DNA of 64,000 bases from positions 124,001 through 188,000 of the forward strand of contig VFIW01000038.1 of the NCBI GenBank assembly GCA_006386115.1. Reading direction: 5' to 3'. A program made the position numbers and the translations under genes. The DNA is from Globisporangium splendens. Taxonomy: Eukaryota > Oomycota > Peronosporomycetes > Pythiales > Pythiaceae. Of this stretch, positions 42,663-51,642 are shown piece by piece. The notes beneath the pieces are model-generated. The model was given only the letters and a program-made list of their open reading frames with translations, did no database searches and was not told the DNA's origin. Each line of letters starts with the position of its first letter. The stretch's first letter is position 1.

Positions 42663-44783
42663 TCATACCATCGTGGACCCAGATCGGCCCGTTGGTGACG
42701 GTGGGAGAGACCGAAGCATGCGAATGACTTCTTCCAAGCGCAGGCTTGGGCTTCCACCAAAGATGCGCTTCAGCAAGTTGGTGTTGGCGAGCATGTCGTG
42801 CAACTTGCCGTTGGCATTCGCGACAGCGAAGGTGATCTTGCGCACCGCGAGCTTCTCTTGCATGTCGGAAAGGACTTGGATCGTCGTCGCATCCATGTCG
42901 TTCATGTGCTGCGCATCCAAGACCACACCGCGGGTGCGAATACCGATTGCTTGCAAGCGCGCGATCTCCAATTCAATGAACACGGCAACGCGCTCGCAGT
43001 TGGCAAAGTACAACGAACTCTCGACTCGCACAGCGATAACGTCGTCGAGATGATGAGCGAGAGGGTACGCGTCACGGTCGACGAAGCTGCCGTTGTCCAA
43101 TTCACCAAGGATCACCACAGGGGACGTCTTGGTCTTGTACATGAGCGCGAGAATCGACACGATGATCGAACCGATGAGCCCGTCGAGGACTCCAAGGCCA
43201 AGGGTCAAAATGAACGAGAGCACCCAGACAACGAATTCGTCGCGCTTGACGCGATACAGCCACTTGGCTTCCTTGAATTCAATCAGCGAAAAGCCAGCAA
43301 CAATGATAATCGACGCCAACGTCGCGCGAGGCAAGTAGTACAAAGCGCCAGTCATCGTGTACAGACAAAAGATCACGATCAGGGTAGTAATGATCGAAGC
43401 GACTTGGGTGTGCGCGTTCTGCAGGTTCACCGCCGTACGCGACATGCCGCCCGTGGGTGGCATCGCCTGGAAAAAGCCGCACACAATGCTGGCCATGCCC
43501 AGACCAGTCAACTCCTTGCCGGTATCAATATCTTCTCCACGTTGAATCGCGAGCCGCTTGGACATCGCGATACTCGAAAGGAACACGACGATGCAGATCG
43601 TCAGCGCCTTGACCACGATTTCACCAAACTTGTCGCCGGCGATGACGCCATTGTTGAATCCATACCACGGCTCGAGAGGAGTTGGGAATCCACTTGGCAC
43701 ATCGCCCGTAAGCTTCATCTTCTTTGGTCCGACAGAGTAGCCAATGATACCGCCGAAGATGCAGACGAGCAGCGGGCCCAAGTCACACAAAGTGCGAGCA
43801 ATGAAAATCAACAGAAGCAGGCCCTTGGACTTGGGGAGTTCCTTAGCGGTATCGACACCATCATGCTGGTGCAGCGTCGCTTCCATGCTCACGTACTGCT
43901 GGTCCGTCAGCGAGAACCCGTGGCTGTGCATGGCTTGGGTAGGCGGAGCAGCTCCGTGGTCGGGCACTGGCGTCAAGATCTGCTGCACTTCGAGAGACTT
44001 GGCCTCTGGCACATCAGGCTCAAAGAGCTGACTCACGACTGGGTTTGGGAAGAAGCGTTTCTTAATGAACCGAAGCGCAAACAGGAACGCGATCGAGAGC
44101 GTGCAGACCCAGAAGCTGTACTTGTTGGTCTGACCAATGCCCTGGAAGATCTTGTACACGGTCTGCGGAGGGTACGTCGCGTGTTCGACCTTGATCTGCA
44201 GCCAGTTTTGCACCTGGGCGAGTGCGATCAAGAAACCACCGGCCGAGATGAATCCACCCATGACCGGACGCGAGAAGAAGTCGGCGATCTGACTCAGGTT
44301 GAGGATACGAAGGATCAACAAGATGCAGCCCGAGAGGAACGAAAACATGATGCCCGTCGCGATGCGCTCTTCTTCGCTCTCAATGGGGTTCAGGATCGTC
44401 CCCACCAACAGCGCCACTTCCGAGCCACTGGCCACCGAGAGCACAGTCGATGAGCCAAACAGCGCATACACCAATGGCGCCGTCGCCGCAGTGTACAGCC
44501 CATGGTGCGCTGGCACGTGCATGATGGTCGAGAGCGACACTTCTTGCGGAATCAGCATCATCGCGACGGTGATGCCCGCGACGATGTCGAACTTGAGGTC
44601 GCGCCGGATCTGGTACTTGGGCAACCACTCGAGAATGGGCACGTGGTGCTTGATGTGCTGCGCGAACGTCTTCTTGGGCAGCGCAAAGTGCGCGCGCAGG
44701 TCACTCTGCTGCGTCTGAGGCGGCAGCTCGGCACTCGAGTCCGTGCTCGAAGTCGACTGCACGCGGCGCATGGAGGCGGCCAT
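42663..44783 (-). CDS. SulP-5: SulP/SLC26 family anion transporter with STAS domain
   Basis: Single exon, 706 residues, starting MAASMRRVQSTSSTDSSAEL. It shares the lead-in HHVPILEWLPKYQIRRDLKF, the PQEVSLSTIMHVPAHHGLY signature and the GGMSRTAVN motif with SulP-2 and SulP-4. It has its own N-terminus, central loop (DVPEAKSLEVQQILTPVPD) and an NGVIAGDKFGEI segment. A block of about 300 bp (44054-44380) is almost identical to SulP-2 and SulP-4, whereas the flanking sequence is clearly diverged. The STAS domain (VESSLYFANCERVAVFIELE) ends in RLEEVIRMLRSLPPSP. CTTCATTCGCGAAT about 65 bp upstream on the minus strand may be the initiator. Anion transport across a membrane is inferred from the family. 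Confidence 0.9.
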   Translation of the reverse strand: MAASMRRVQSTSSTDSSAELPPQTQQSDLRAHFALPKKTFAQHIKHHVPILEWLPKYQIRRDLKFDIVAGITVAMMLIPQEVSLSTIMHVPAHHGLYTAATAPLVYALFGSSTVLSVASGSEVALLVGTILNPIESEEERIATGIMFSFLSGCILLILRILNLSQIADFFSRPVMGGFISAGGFLIALAQVQNWLQIKVEHATYPPQTVYKIFQGIGQTNKYSFWVCTLSIAFLFALRFIKKRFFPNPVVSQLFEPDVPEAKSLEVQQILTPVPDHGAAPPTQAMHSHGFSLTDQQYVSMEATLHQHDGVDTAKELPKSKGLLLLIFIARTLCDLGPLLVCIFGGIIGYSVGPKKMKLTGDVPSGFPTPLEPWYGFNNGVIAGDKFGEIVVKALTICIVVFLSSIAMSKRLAIQRGEDIDTGKELTGLGMASIVCGFFQAMPPTGGMSRTAVNLQNAHTQVASIITTLIVIFCLYTMTGALYYLPRATLASIIIVAGFSLIEFKEAKWLYRVKRDEFVVWVLSFILTLGLGVLDGLIGSIIVSILALMYKTKTSPVVILGELDNGSFVDRDAYPLAHHLDDVIAVRVESSLYFANCERVAVFIELEIARLQAIGIRTRGVVLDAQHMNDMDATTIQVLSDMQEKLAVRKITFAVANANGKLHDMLANTNLLKRIFGGSPSLRLEEVIRMLRSLPPSPTGRSGSTMV

Positions 44784-45178
44784 CCTTACTGGAGTTTACA
44801 CTTGATCACAAGGCGATGGCAGTTGGCGTGCGCGGCAGGCGGGCGATTCGCGAATGAAGCAGAATGCAGGATGCGTCCCATTCAACACTGGAAAATGCGT
44901 CAACGCAACGGCGGAAACCTTTGGTCAGACGATTACGAAAGCTGCGAACATAAAGAAGTGCTTCAGTCCCGAAATGCCGTTATCTCTTGAAAGTGCAGGA
45001 GTTGGTAACCTCTTTAATACGGCTTTCGTACCTTACATTTGCCATAAATGTTTGATATTGAGAGAGCAATTGGACCTTCTTCTAGTGAATATTGAGTGTG
45101 TTGATGGCTGGGGGCTCGAGTTTGAGAGGCTGTTTTGCCAAGCGGCTACAGTCGTGGGGTGGCGGAATCCATGGCGCT

Positions 45179-45212
45179 GATTGGTTAATGCGAAGGGACT
45201 GACTCGCCAATC
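45179..45212 (-). promoter_or_regulatory. Facing CCAAT-box pair, 22-bp gap, upstream of SulP-5
   Basis: CTGATTGG and CCAATCAG form an 8-bp perfect inverted repeat (45177-45214). The gap is longer than in the other pairs. Confidence 0.4.
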
Positions 45213-45348
45213 AGAGCCCATCAAAACGCCATGTCTGACCCAAACAACAGCAATATCTTTCTCATTTGAGCCAGTAAAACTTGTCGGATACATTCTGATA
45301 CTGTTTTATTGGCTATAATAAGTAACAGGCATAGCCATCTCGATCTCT

Positions 45349-45372
45349 GATTGGTCGACTAGCTAAGCCAAT
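45349..45372 (-). promoter_or_regulatory. Facing CCAAT-box pair, 13-bp gap, upstream of SulP-5
   Basis: GATTGG (45349-45354), 13 bp, CCAAT (45368-45372). Confidence 0.45.
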
Positions 45373-45988
45373 GTGGAGCCCACTTGGGACCAGCTCATGC
45401 GCCAAAAGAGCTCTTCGCTTGCAACAGCGGGAAGCCAATCAATGCGACGTTTTGCACGAGAAAAGATACTATCGGCAGCCATTTGGAGAGTGATGGTGGC
45501 CAATTGCTTGTCCACTCGATTCGAAGGCTCATGTGCGACGAGGTCGAGCATCATCGAGTTGATGTGCATCAGCGGCTCCCATAGAGAAACGTTGGTGGTC
45601 CAGGCTCTCAATTGATTCTAAGGACAATGAGAGCAGTAGACCAAAAGATGGTTCATGATGCACACAGTCAATGGAGGTCTGCATGACATCTATCGCCCTC
45701 CGTAGTTGAAGATCTTGGGAGTCCATCTCTTGCTGATGGAGACTGCAACTTGATGTCGTTCTGACGTGTCGTCAGCCGATCGTGGCCAGCGATAACATCG
45801 TTGATCAGAGGCTGAGTGACCAGGTGACGGAAATAGAAAATGGATCTGTGAGTTCCGCCGCAGTCTCAATTTAGAGATGTGGGTGTTTCATGTTGGTTTG
45901 CAATTGGGACTTGCAGGGTGTCACGGAAGCGAGTCTCTTGTATGACGGCGGTAGAGAATGAGCCTTCTTCGTCTACGCTGAGAAGACG

Positions 45989-46469
45989 ATGGGGAGACTG
46001 AGCGAGGTACGCGTTGCGCACGAGGCACTAGGATCTACAACATGACACGCATGAGACTAATGATTCACCTCTCGTCGTCTCGTGTGTGATGCAGCGTTGC
46101 CAAGGATGCGCAGCGCTACAGGACGAGCTCGCGAAGCTCAAGAGAGCAAGCAACGAGCAGGCGAAGAAAGACCAACAACAGTGCATGCTGATGTTCCAGC
46201 AACTGCAGCAGCAGCTCGGCAAGGACAAAAAGCAGCTCGAGTCCAGTCTCAAGTGCATGCAACGATACATCTCGGTACTGGAGAAGCTCGTCGACGCAAC
46301 GCGGCCAGACATACAACAGAAGGATGCATCTGTTTGGTGCGGGTCTATCAAAGCAGAGGCAAGTGGAGCGCAAGACCATTGCGGTTATAGCGCTTCGCCC
46401 TTCTTGGTCCAGTCGAACAGCACGTCACGCAGGACGAGTCACTGCAATAGGGACACGCGAGCCGTTTAG
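45989..46469 (+). CDS. Small coiled-coil protein, hypothetical
   Basis: A two-exon reading is possible: 45989-46006 (MGRLSE), an 88-bp GT-AG intron, then 46095-46469, about 130 residues. The first 75 residues of exon 2 are a convincing coiled coil (LQDELAKLKRASNEQAKKDQ, CMLMFQQLQQQLGKDKKQLE). After about 46320 the sequence becomes Ser/Arg-rich and less protein-like, so the true end may be earlier or in another exon. The exon 2 frame alone opens at 46086. I do not recognise the family. Confidence 0.35.
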
Positions 46470-47985
46470 AAAGTACAGTTGGCTTCGCAATAGAGAGAGA
46501 TGGCGCATGCGGCGACACTGAAGAGAGCTCATGGGGCTGGCGCCAAGGGCACGCCAGATGGGGAACGCCGCCAGTATTCGAACAATTGTGCCACGCTCTC
46601 TTTCATTAGAATGGAGGTTCGCATTGTCCCAGTCGTCAGTCAGGAGCACCCCTTCGGTATGATGCCCTATTAGCTCATTTTCTGAAGCAAAATCCGGTGG
46701 CATGGCAGTTTAGAGGGAGGTGAGTCGTCGTGGGGAGATTTTTCTTTCCACGGATTTATGGGTGTCGCTGAACTCCATGATGCTTGCATTTACTTTTTTT
46801 GCAGTGTGTTTACAGGCGAAATTATAAATTGACATGGTTATCAGAACGCTCAATACTGAATAGTAGAGATTGTCAAAGGGACTCTATGTGCAGGGGATTG
46901 ATGTTGTTCACACACTTTCAGTAAATATTCCGGTGGATACCGTCTGTGTGGTTCGGAGCGACTCGGTACTTGTTATGTGCTTTCACAACTGTGCTGGCAG
47001 GAAGGGGTACACTTTATGGCACCAACCCGTGTTTCAGTTCGTGAACCCGCCTGTCCACTCTCACTGGATTGAGTATTCGCTCATATATTGCTTTTGAGTT
47101 GCTTCTCAGGGGAGGCAATAGTATCACTTTCGTCGACCGCAACTCTTCCTGGTGAGGTGAAACAGTTCAACATGAGTGGGTAGCAAGTGAAATCTTCATG
47201 GTTGCTTTACTAGCACATTTGTTGGTCGACAGACAGGTTGAGGAGTGAGTAAAACAATGAAGCAAGCGTGTCAAGGATTGAACTTTGACAACATGTGTGC
47301 CTTGAGCTGCTGTTTTCTGCCTTCGCTTATATATATATATATATATCAGGATGCTAGTTCTTGGACACAATTCAGGAGAACGTTTATGTGAAAGCGTCTT
47401 GAAAAAAAGATAAATCATCTCGACTCGGACACGGGTCTGATGAAAGCACGCGCACTGTGTGCGCGCAGCGCATGAGCTCTGACAGCATGCACTGCAGTGT
47501 GCAAACAGATCGCTCATTTTTGTGTAGTTTGTTGGGTACGCCCGACCAAAAAAGTGAGTGCGACACACACACACACACACACACGCACACATACACCTCG
47601 AAAAAGCTTCACAATGTGTGGATCGCCGCCAACTCTTTTGGGTGCAGAATCAATGATTTTCGGCTTGCCACTAATTCAGTGTGCTGTCCTTTCCACCGAC
47701 ACAGGTGGCCTGTCAGGTCGTGTTCAATGTACTTACATAGCGTATATATGACACCACTTTTGGGATATGGGGATGGGACTCAGTGGGTGGGTAGAGGTCA
47801 CATCTGGTGTCGGTGGCAGTAGCCGCGGTTTCTATACTGGGTACAGTGCGTTGCAGAAAGGAAACGCATGCGGAAAGGAAATGCGTGCGCAAAGAAGGCG
47901 GAAGCGCGCAACGGATGCGTCAGTTTCGAATTCGCCGCGTCGAGTGCAGGTCGCCGTCCAAGGAAGAGAAGAAGAGAATCGGGAA
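46470..47985. other. Intergenic region with microsatellites
   Basis: A (TA)n run lies at about 47330-47347 and a (CA)n run at about 47563-47584. No gene seen. Confidence 0.4.
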
Positions 47986-49730
47986 ATGGCGTCGAAAGTG
48001 TGGCGAAGCGCCGTGGCGGTGGCGACGATTGCGGCTCTGGGAATGAGCACGAGCGACGCGTTCCTAGGTGAATATGCTCTGTGGCCGATAAGGTTGAATA
48101 GGAAAGGAAAGACTGACGACGATGTACTCAATTTGCGAAAACAGAATGCCGTCAACCGAATTATGTCGCGAAGAACGGCAAGATCTATGCCGTGGACCCG
48201 GCCGACACGACCGTGGAGACCGAGATCAAGATCAAGGGTGTCGCGTGGAGTGGCATGGAGAAAGACAATATGATCCCCGACGGACTGTGGGGCACGACAT
48301 CGAATAACAAGCAGGGAGTGCAAGCAACGACAGTGGTAAGTGTCCATTTTGAGTGTGTGTTCTGATCATCAGCGACGTGCAGGATCCTAATCAACAAGGT
48401 TGTATTGTAGTCAAAAGTGCTTCAGTTCATGACCAACAACAGCTTCAACTCTGTGCGATTGCCACTGAACGCGGAATTTGTGTCGAACGATCCGCTTCCC
48501 CAAATAGCGTACATTCATGCGTACGAGAACCGTGAAATCACGACGTGGGATGACCCGAACAAAGTGCGGTACCTGGATTTGATCGGGCGTATGATCGAGA
48601 CTTTTCAGAACGTGTACGCTACGGTCCTGTTGGATATTCATCTTTTGGACAAGTATGACGAAGATGCGTACTGGTACACTGCTCCGTACGTGAACATCAC
48701 TGAGTCTGGGACGTACAAGGCAGTATCGTATTTGGCAAGCAGTTTGTGCAATGCTGGGCATTGGAACGTGATCGGAGTCGACATCAAAAACGAAATGCTG
48801 GAAGTGCAGTGGAACGAAGCCACCGACTCGAATATCAAAAACGACTGGAAAGGAGCAGCTGAAATATTGGCCAATCGGATCATTGAGCTCTGTCCTCAAT
48901 GGCTTGTTTTCATTGGTGGTGCCAGTTCGCCGACCGATTTCCAGCGCTTCCGTGTTTCTGAAGACTACACCGAGTTGAGCAATCACTGGAATGGTGGCAA
49001 CTTCAAAAATGCCACGAAAAATCCTATCAAGATGGCGGTCGACAATAAACTGGTGTACGCTCCACACGCCCACTCGCATGGCGTCCTCCCACAAAACTAC
49101 TTCTATACGGCGAAAAGCAATTGTTCCACGACTACCGCAGCTGACGAGTTTGAAGGGGACGCGGCCAAATCAGAGTGCGTGGAGTTTGTGGACGGCCAGA
49201 AAACGACGACGCAGTTGAAGTGCAGCAAGTCCCAGTTCTCCTGTGAGTCGTACGCCCATCTTCCGGTAACCGACTTGGTTACTCAGTACAAGAAAGTGAT
49301 GAATGAAGCCGTTGGGTCGCTTCAGGCGGAAGGCAAAACCATGATCCTTGGTTCGTTCAGTGGCGTCTACGGTTCAGGTCAACCTCAACAGACTGCGATC
49401 CTGGACTATTTGATTGAATACGCTGCCAGCATCCAAGGTGGGTACTTCTGGGCATTGAATCCAGATAGCGAGTATTATTTGGAAGATTCGATTGACAAGA
49501 AGAAAGGAATCTTTGGTCGCACGCATTATGGTGTCATGAAGACAACGTCGTGGCAACAAGCCCATGAAGATTTGCTGCAAGCGCTGGCGAAAATGCCGTC
49601 ATCGGATGTTCCTTGCTACGGCGGCGTCGCAAAGAAAGCCCCAGGCGCCAGTTCTGCAACAACGTTGAAGCCAAACAGTCTCGTGGCTGTGACTGTCGTC
49701 GCGGCCATGCTGCTCGCGTTTGCCGTTTAG
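47986..49730 (+). CDS. Secreted GPI-anchored GH5-type glycosyl hydrolase
   Basis: Three exons are read: 47986-48067, 48145-48335 and 48411-49730. The introns are 77 and 75 bp, phases agree, giving 530 residues. The start MASKVWRSAVAVATIAALGM is a clear signal peptide (cleavage after about residue 24). The body fits family GH5: IKIKGVAWSGME, SVRLPLNAEF, the acid/base motif DIKNEML (Glu219), VYAPHAHSHG and the substrate-face GGYFWALNPDS. The C-terminus has a Ser/Ala-rich linker and a hydrophobic tail (SLVAVTVVAAMLLAFAV), typical of GPI anchoring. The position expected to hold the nucleophile Glu (usually GEFG) reads LGSFSGVYG, with Ser at about residue 406. Likely cell-surface role in beta-glucan or cellulose remodelling, or binding only if the nucleophile is truly missing. 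Confidence 0.85.
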
Positions 49731-50844
49731 ATTCGAAGCTTTTCTGACCAGTGCTGCAAGTGATTTGATCAGTCCGCGCACAACAAAGCGTAAGGCTTAT
49801 TTATGTTCTCATTCTCTCTCTTGCGCAGTGGCTCTTTTCTCATTCTTTGTCGTAGCGATTCGGCAACTTCCGTGATAACGCGAGACAGTTGCGTAACAAA
49901 AGGCTGATAGCAAAGAAAAGTCTGACCCCAAGTAGCGTCTCGTCCACTAGAACTTGAAGTCGCACAGTAGACTCGCTTGCAATTAGTAGACACTCCGGTA
50001 CGACACTCTTCACTTCTCTGACAGTGAACGGCATGCCTATCCTACCAGAGTGTTGATGAATTTGCAATGGTGGCGCGTGGGAAGACGCAGTGCCCTGTTT
50101 CACTTTCGCTTAATGTGTGGGACAAGAGTTGTGCATCACACGTGAGACTGTGCGTCGTCATGCACCTTGATTCTGATGGTTCACAACGCCGTCATTGCTC
50201 AAGCTTCTGCCAAGCAGAGGCACGGCAAGCCAGACTTTCTGTCAAAAGATGGCATTTCAGCGAACAGATCCAACGAATGAACTCTATGACTCCAACAACT
50301 TCAACTTCAGTGATTCTCTTATGATGGACGAGATTCTCGCGCTCTTGCTTCAGGACCATAATGGCGACGAGGGAAAGAAGGAGGCAGAAGAAGAGTGTGG
50401 CATCGTGGGGCAGCATTGCGACAGAGGAGAAGACGAAGAGAAGAGCTCCGAGTCAAAAAACAATACGTCAGACCAGGTACCACAGGTACGAGGATTCCAG
50501 TATCATGCACCAGCAAGGCTCCAAGATCCTTCCAGACATGAAGCCGACTCAAGTCCCGATGCATCCAAGCAGCTGGATTTTTCGATAGTGTTTCGAGATA
50601 GCGAAGAGGATGCATCAGCGCACTCACTTCGTGTCCGCCTGCCTGCTCTCTCGTATTCGCTCTTGCAGCCAACTTCACACACGAGGTAAAAGTGCACTCT
50701 GTGGTCGTGAAGTGAATTGCCCTTGGCTCTTATGCTTTGCCAATCCTGATGTGGCTTGTTGCGTAAAGCTCATCAAGTACTTCTGTGGCCACAACACCGT
50801 CGGTTGCGCAGTCGACAATTTCAAGTGAGCCCATCATACCTGTT
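49731..50844. other. Interval with a possible acidic coding remnant
   Basis: An open frame at 50249-50689 (+) begins MAFQRTDPTNELYDSNNFNF and continues acidic (SLMMDEILALLLQDHNGDEG), which looks protein-like up to about 50480. A following GT (CCACAG/GTACGAGG) could be a donor, but I could not find a consistent next exon. It may be the 5' part of the small coiled-coil gene that follows. Confidence 0.3.
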
Positions 50845-51222
50845 ATGAGCGACAGTGAGTTTGAAGATTTGAAAAAGAGAATGCGAATGCAGGAAGCCTC
50901 AAGGTGGTGTCGAAAGTGTAAAAAGGTGTGAAACTTAGCAATGGATGGTAGAGACAGCATTTTTTGCTAACGTTTAAATCGTCGGATATCTTGTCGTCTG
51001 CCCCAGGAAACTCTTCGACAACAAAGGCAAGAAATCCAGGAATTACAAGAAGAGCTGACGCGATTGCAAGCCATTGATGCAGACATTGCCGCCATGGACC
51101 AACAATCCCCCTCCGCTTTGCATATGGAGTTCGATGCCTACGCTCATGAGCTCAATGAGCAAATCGCGGAAACGCGGGCAGCCGCAGAAGAAGAGTTGGC
51201 GTTGGCTTGTTTGCGAACATGA
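50845..51222 (+). CDS. Small coiled-coil protein, hypothetical
   Basis: Exons 50845-50925 and 51007-51222 flank an 81-bp GTGTGA...CCCCAG intron in phase 0, giving 98 residues. The N-terminal MSDSEFEDLKKRMRMQEASR is followed by a CRKCKK motif and a strong coiled coil (ETLRQQRQEIQELQEELTRL, then LNEQIAETRAAAEEELALA). Additional 5' exons are possible. The pattern of one Cys pair before a coiled coil is loosely like Beclin/Atg6, but I would not assign it. Confidence 0.45.
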
Positions 51223-51642
51223 TCCTCGTGACTCATGATGATTGGCTGTGAGGAGGTACACCTTTGTGGGATTGGAAGGGTCTGACGTATGTGCTGCGGT
51301 TTCGTGACTAGGTAGATTCGAGCGATTCAAGAGCATCTACATGAAAAGCTGCACAGAAGAATGGTTGGTTGCAGCCCTCACTCGACCGGTTTTTTGGCGA
51401 TTTAAGGTGCTGCGTCGACTGTCCGCCTCACACCTTCACTCACCCACGTAGCTGATCCTAGTTCGCCGAATTAGAGAAGTTCGCTGTTTCTTTGACGCAG
51501 AGATGACCAACATGCAATTTTGCCTGATTGGAGTATGCAATGGTATTTTGCAAAGAAAAAGATAACGCCTCGTATTTTGTATAGGAACATTTTGAAGAGC
51601 GATAACGAAAATAATCACGGTCTACAATTGGACCCTATTCCT
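51223..51642. other. Intergenic region, no gene seen
   Basis: Separates the 3' ends of the small coiled-coil gene (+) and the CFAP47-like gene (-). No further feature recognised. Confidence 0.4.

Larger units (their letters stand above)
44784..45988. other. Upstream region of SulP-5 and gene-poor spacer
   Basis: No gene supported. It holds a facing CCAAT pair with a 22-bp gap (45179-45212) and one with a 13-bp gap (45349-45372), about 400 and 570 bp before SulP-5. Confidence 0.4.

Noticed and set aside
42798..44453. A 551-codon open frame antisense to SulP-5, with similar long antisense frames in SulP-1, -2 and -4.
   Set aside because: They mirror the SulP codon pattern (strong third-base bias), have Arg/His/Asp-rich non-protein-like composition and no motifs.
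50845..51222. Small coiled-coil gene considered as a Beclin/Atg6 homologue.
   Set aside because: It is too short, has no BARA/ECD region, and the Cys pair plus coiled coil alone is not specific.
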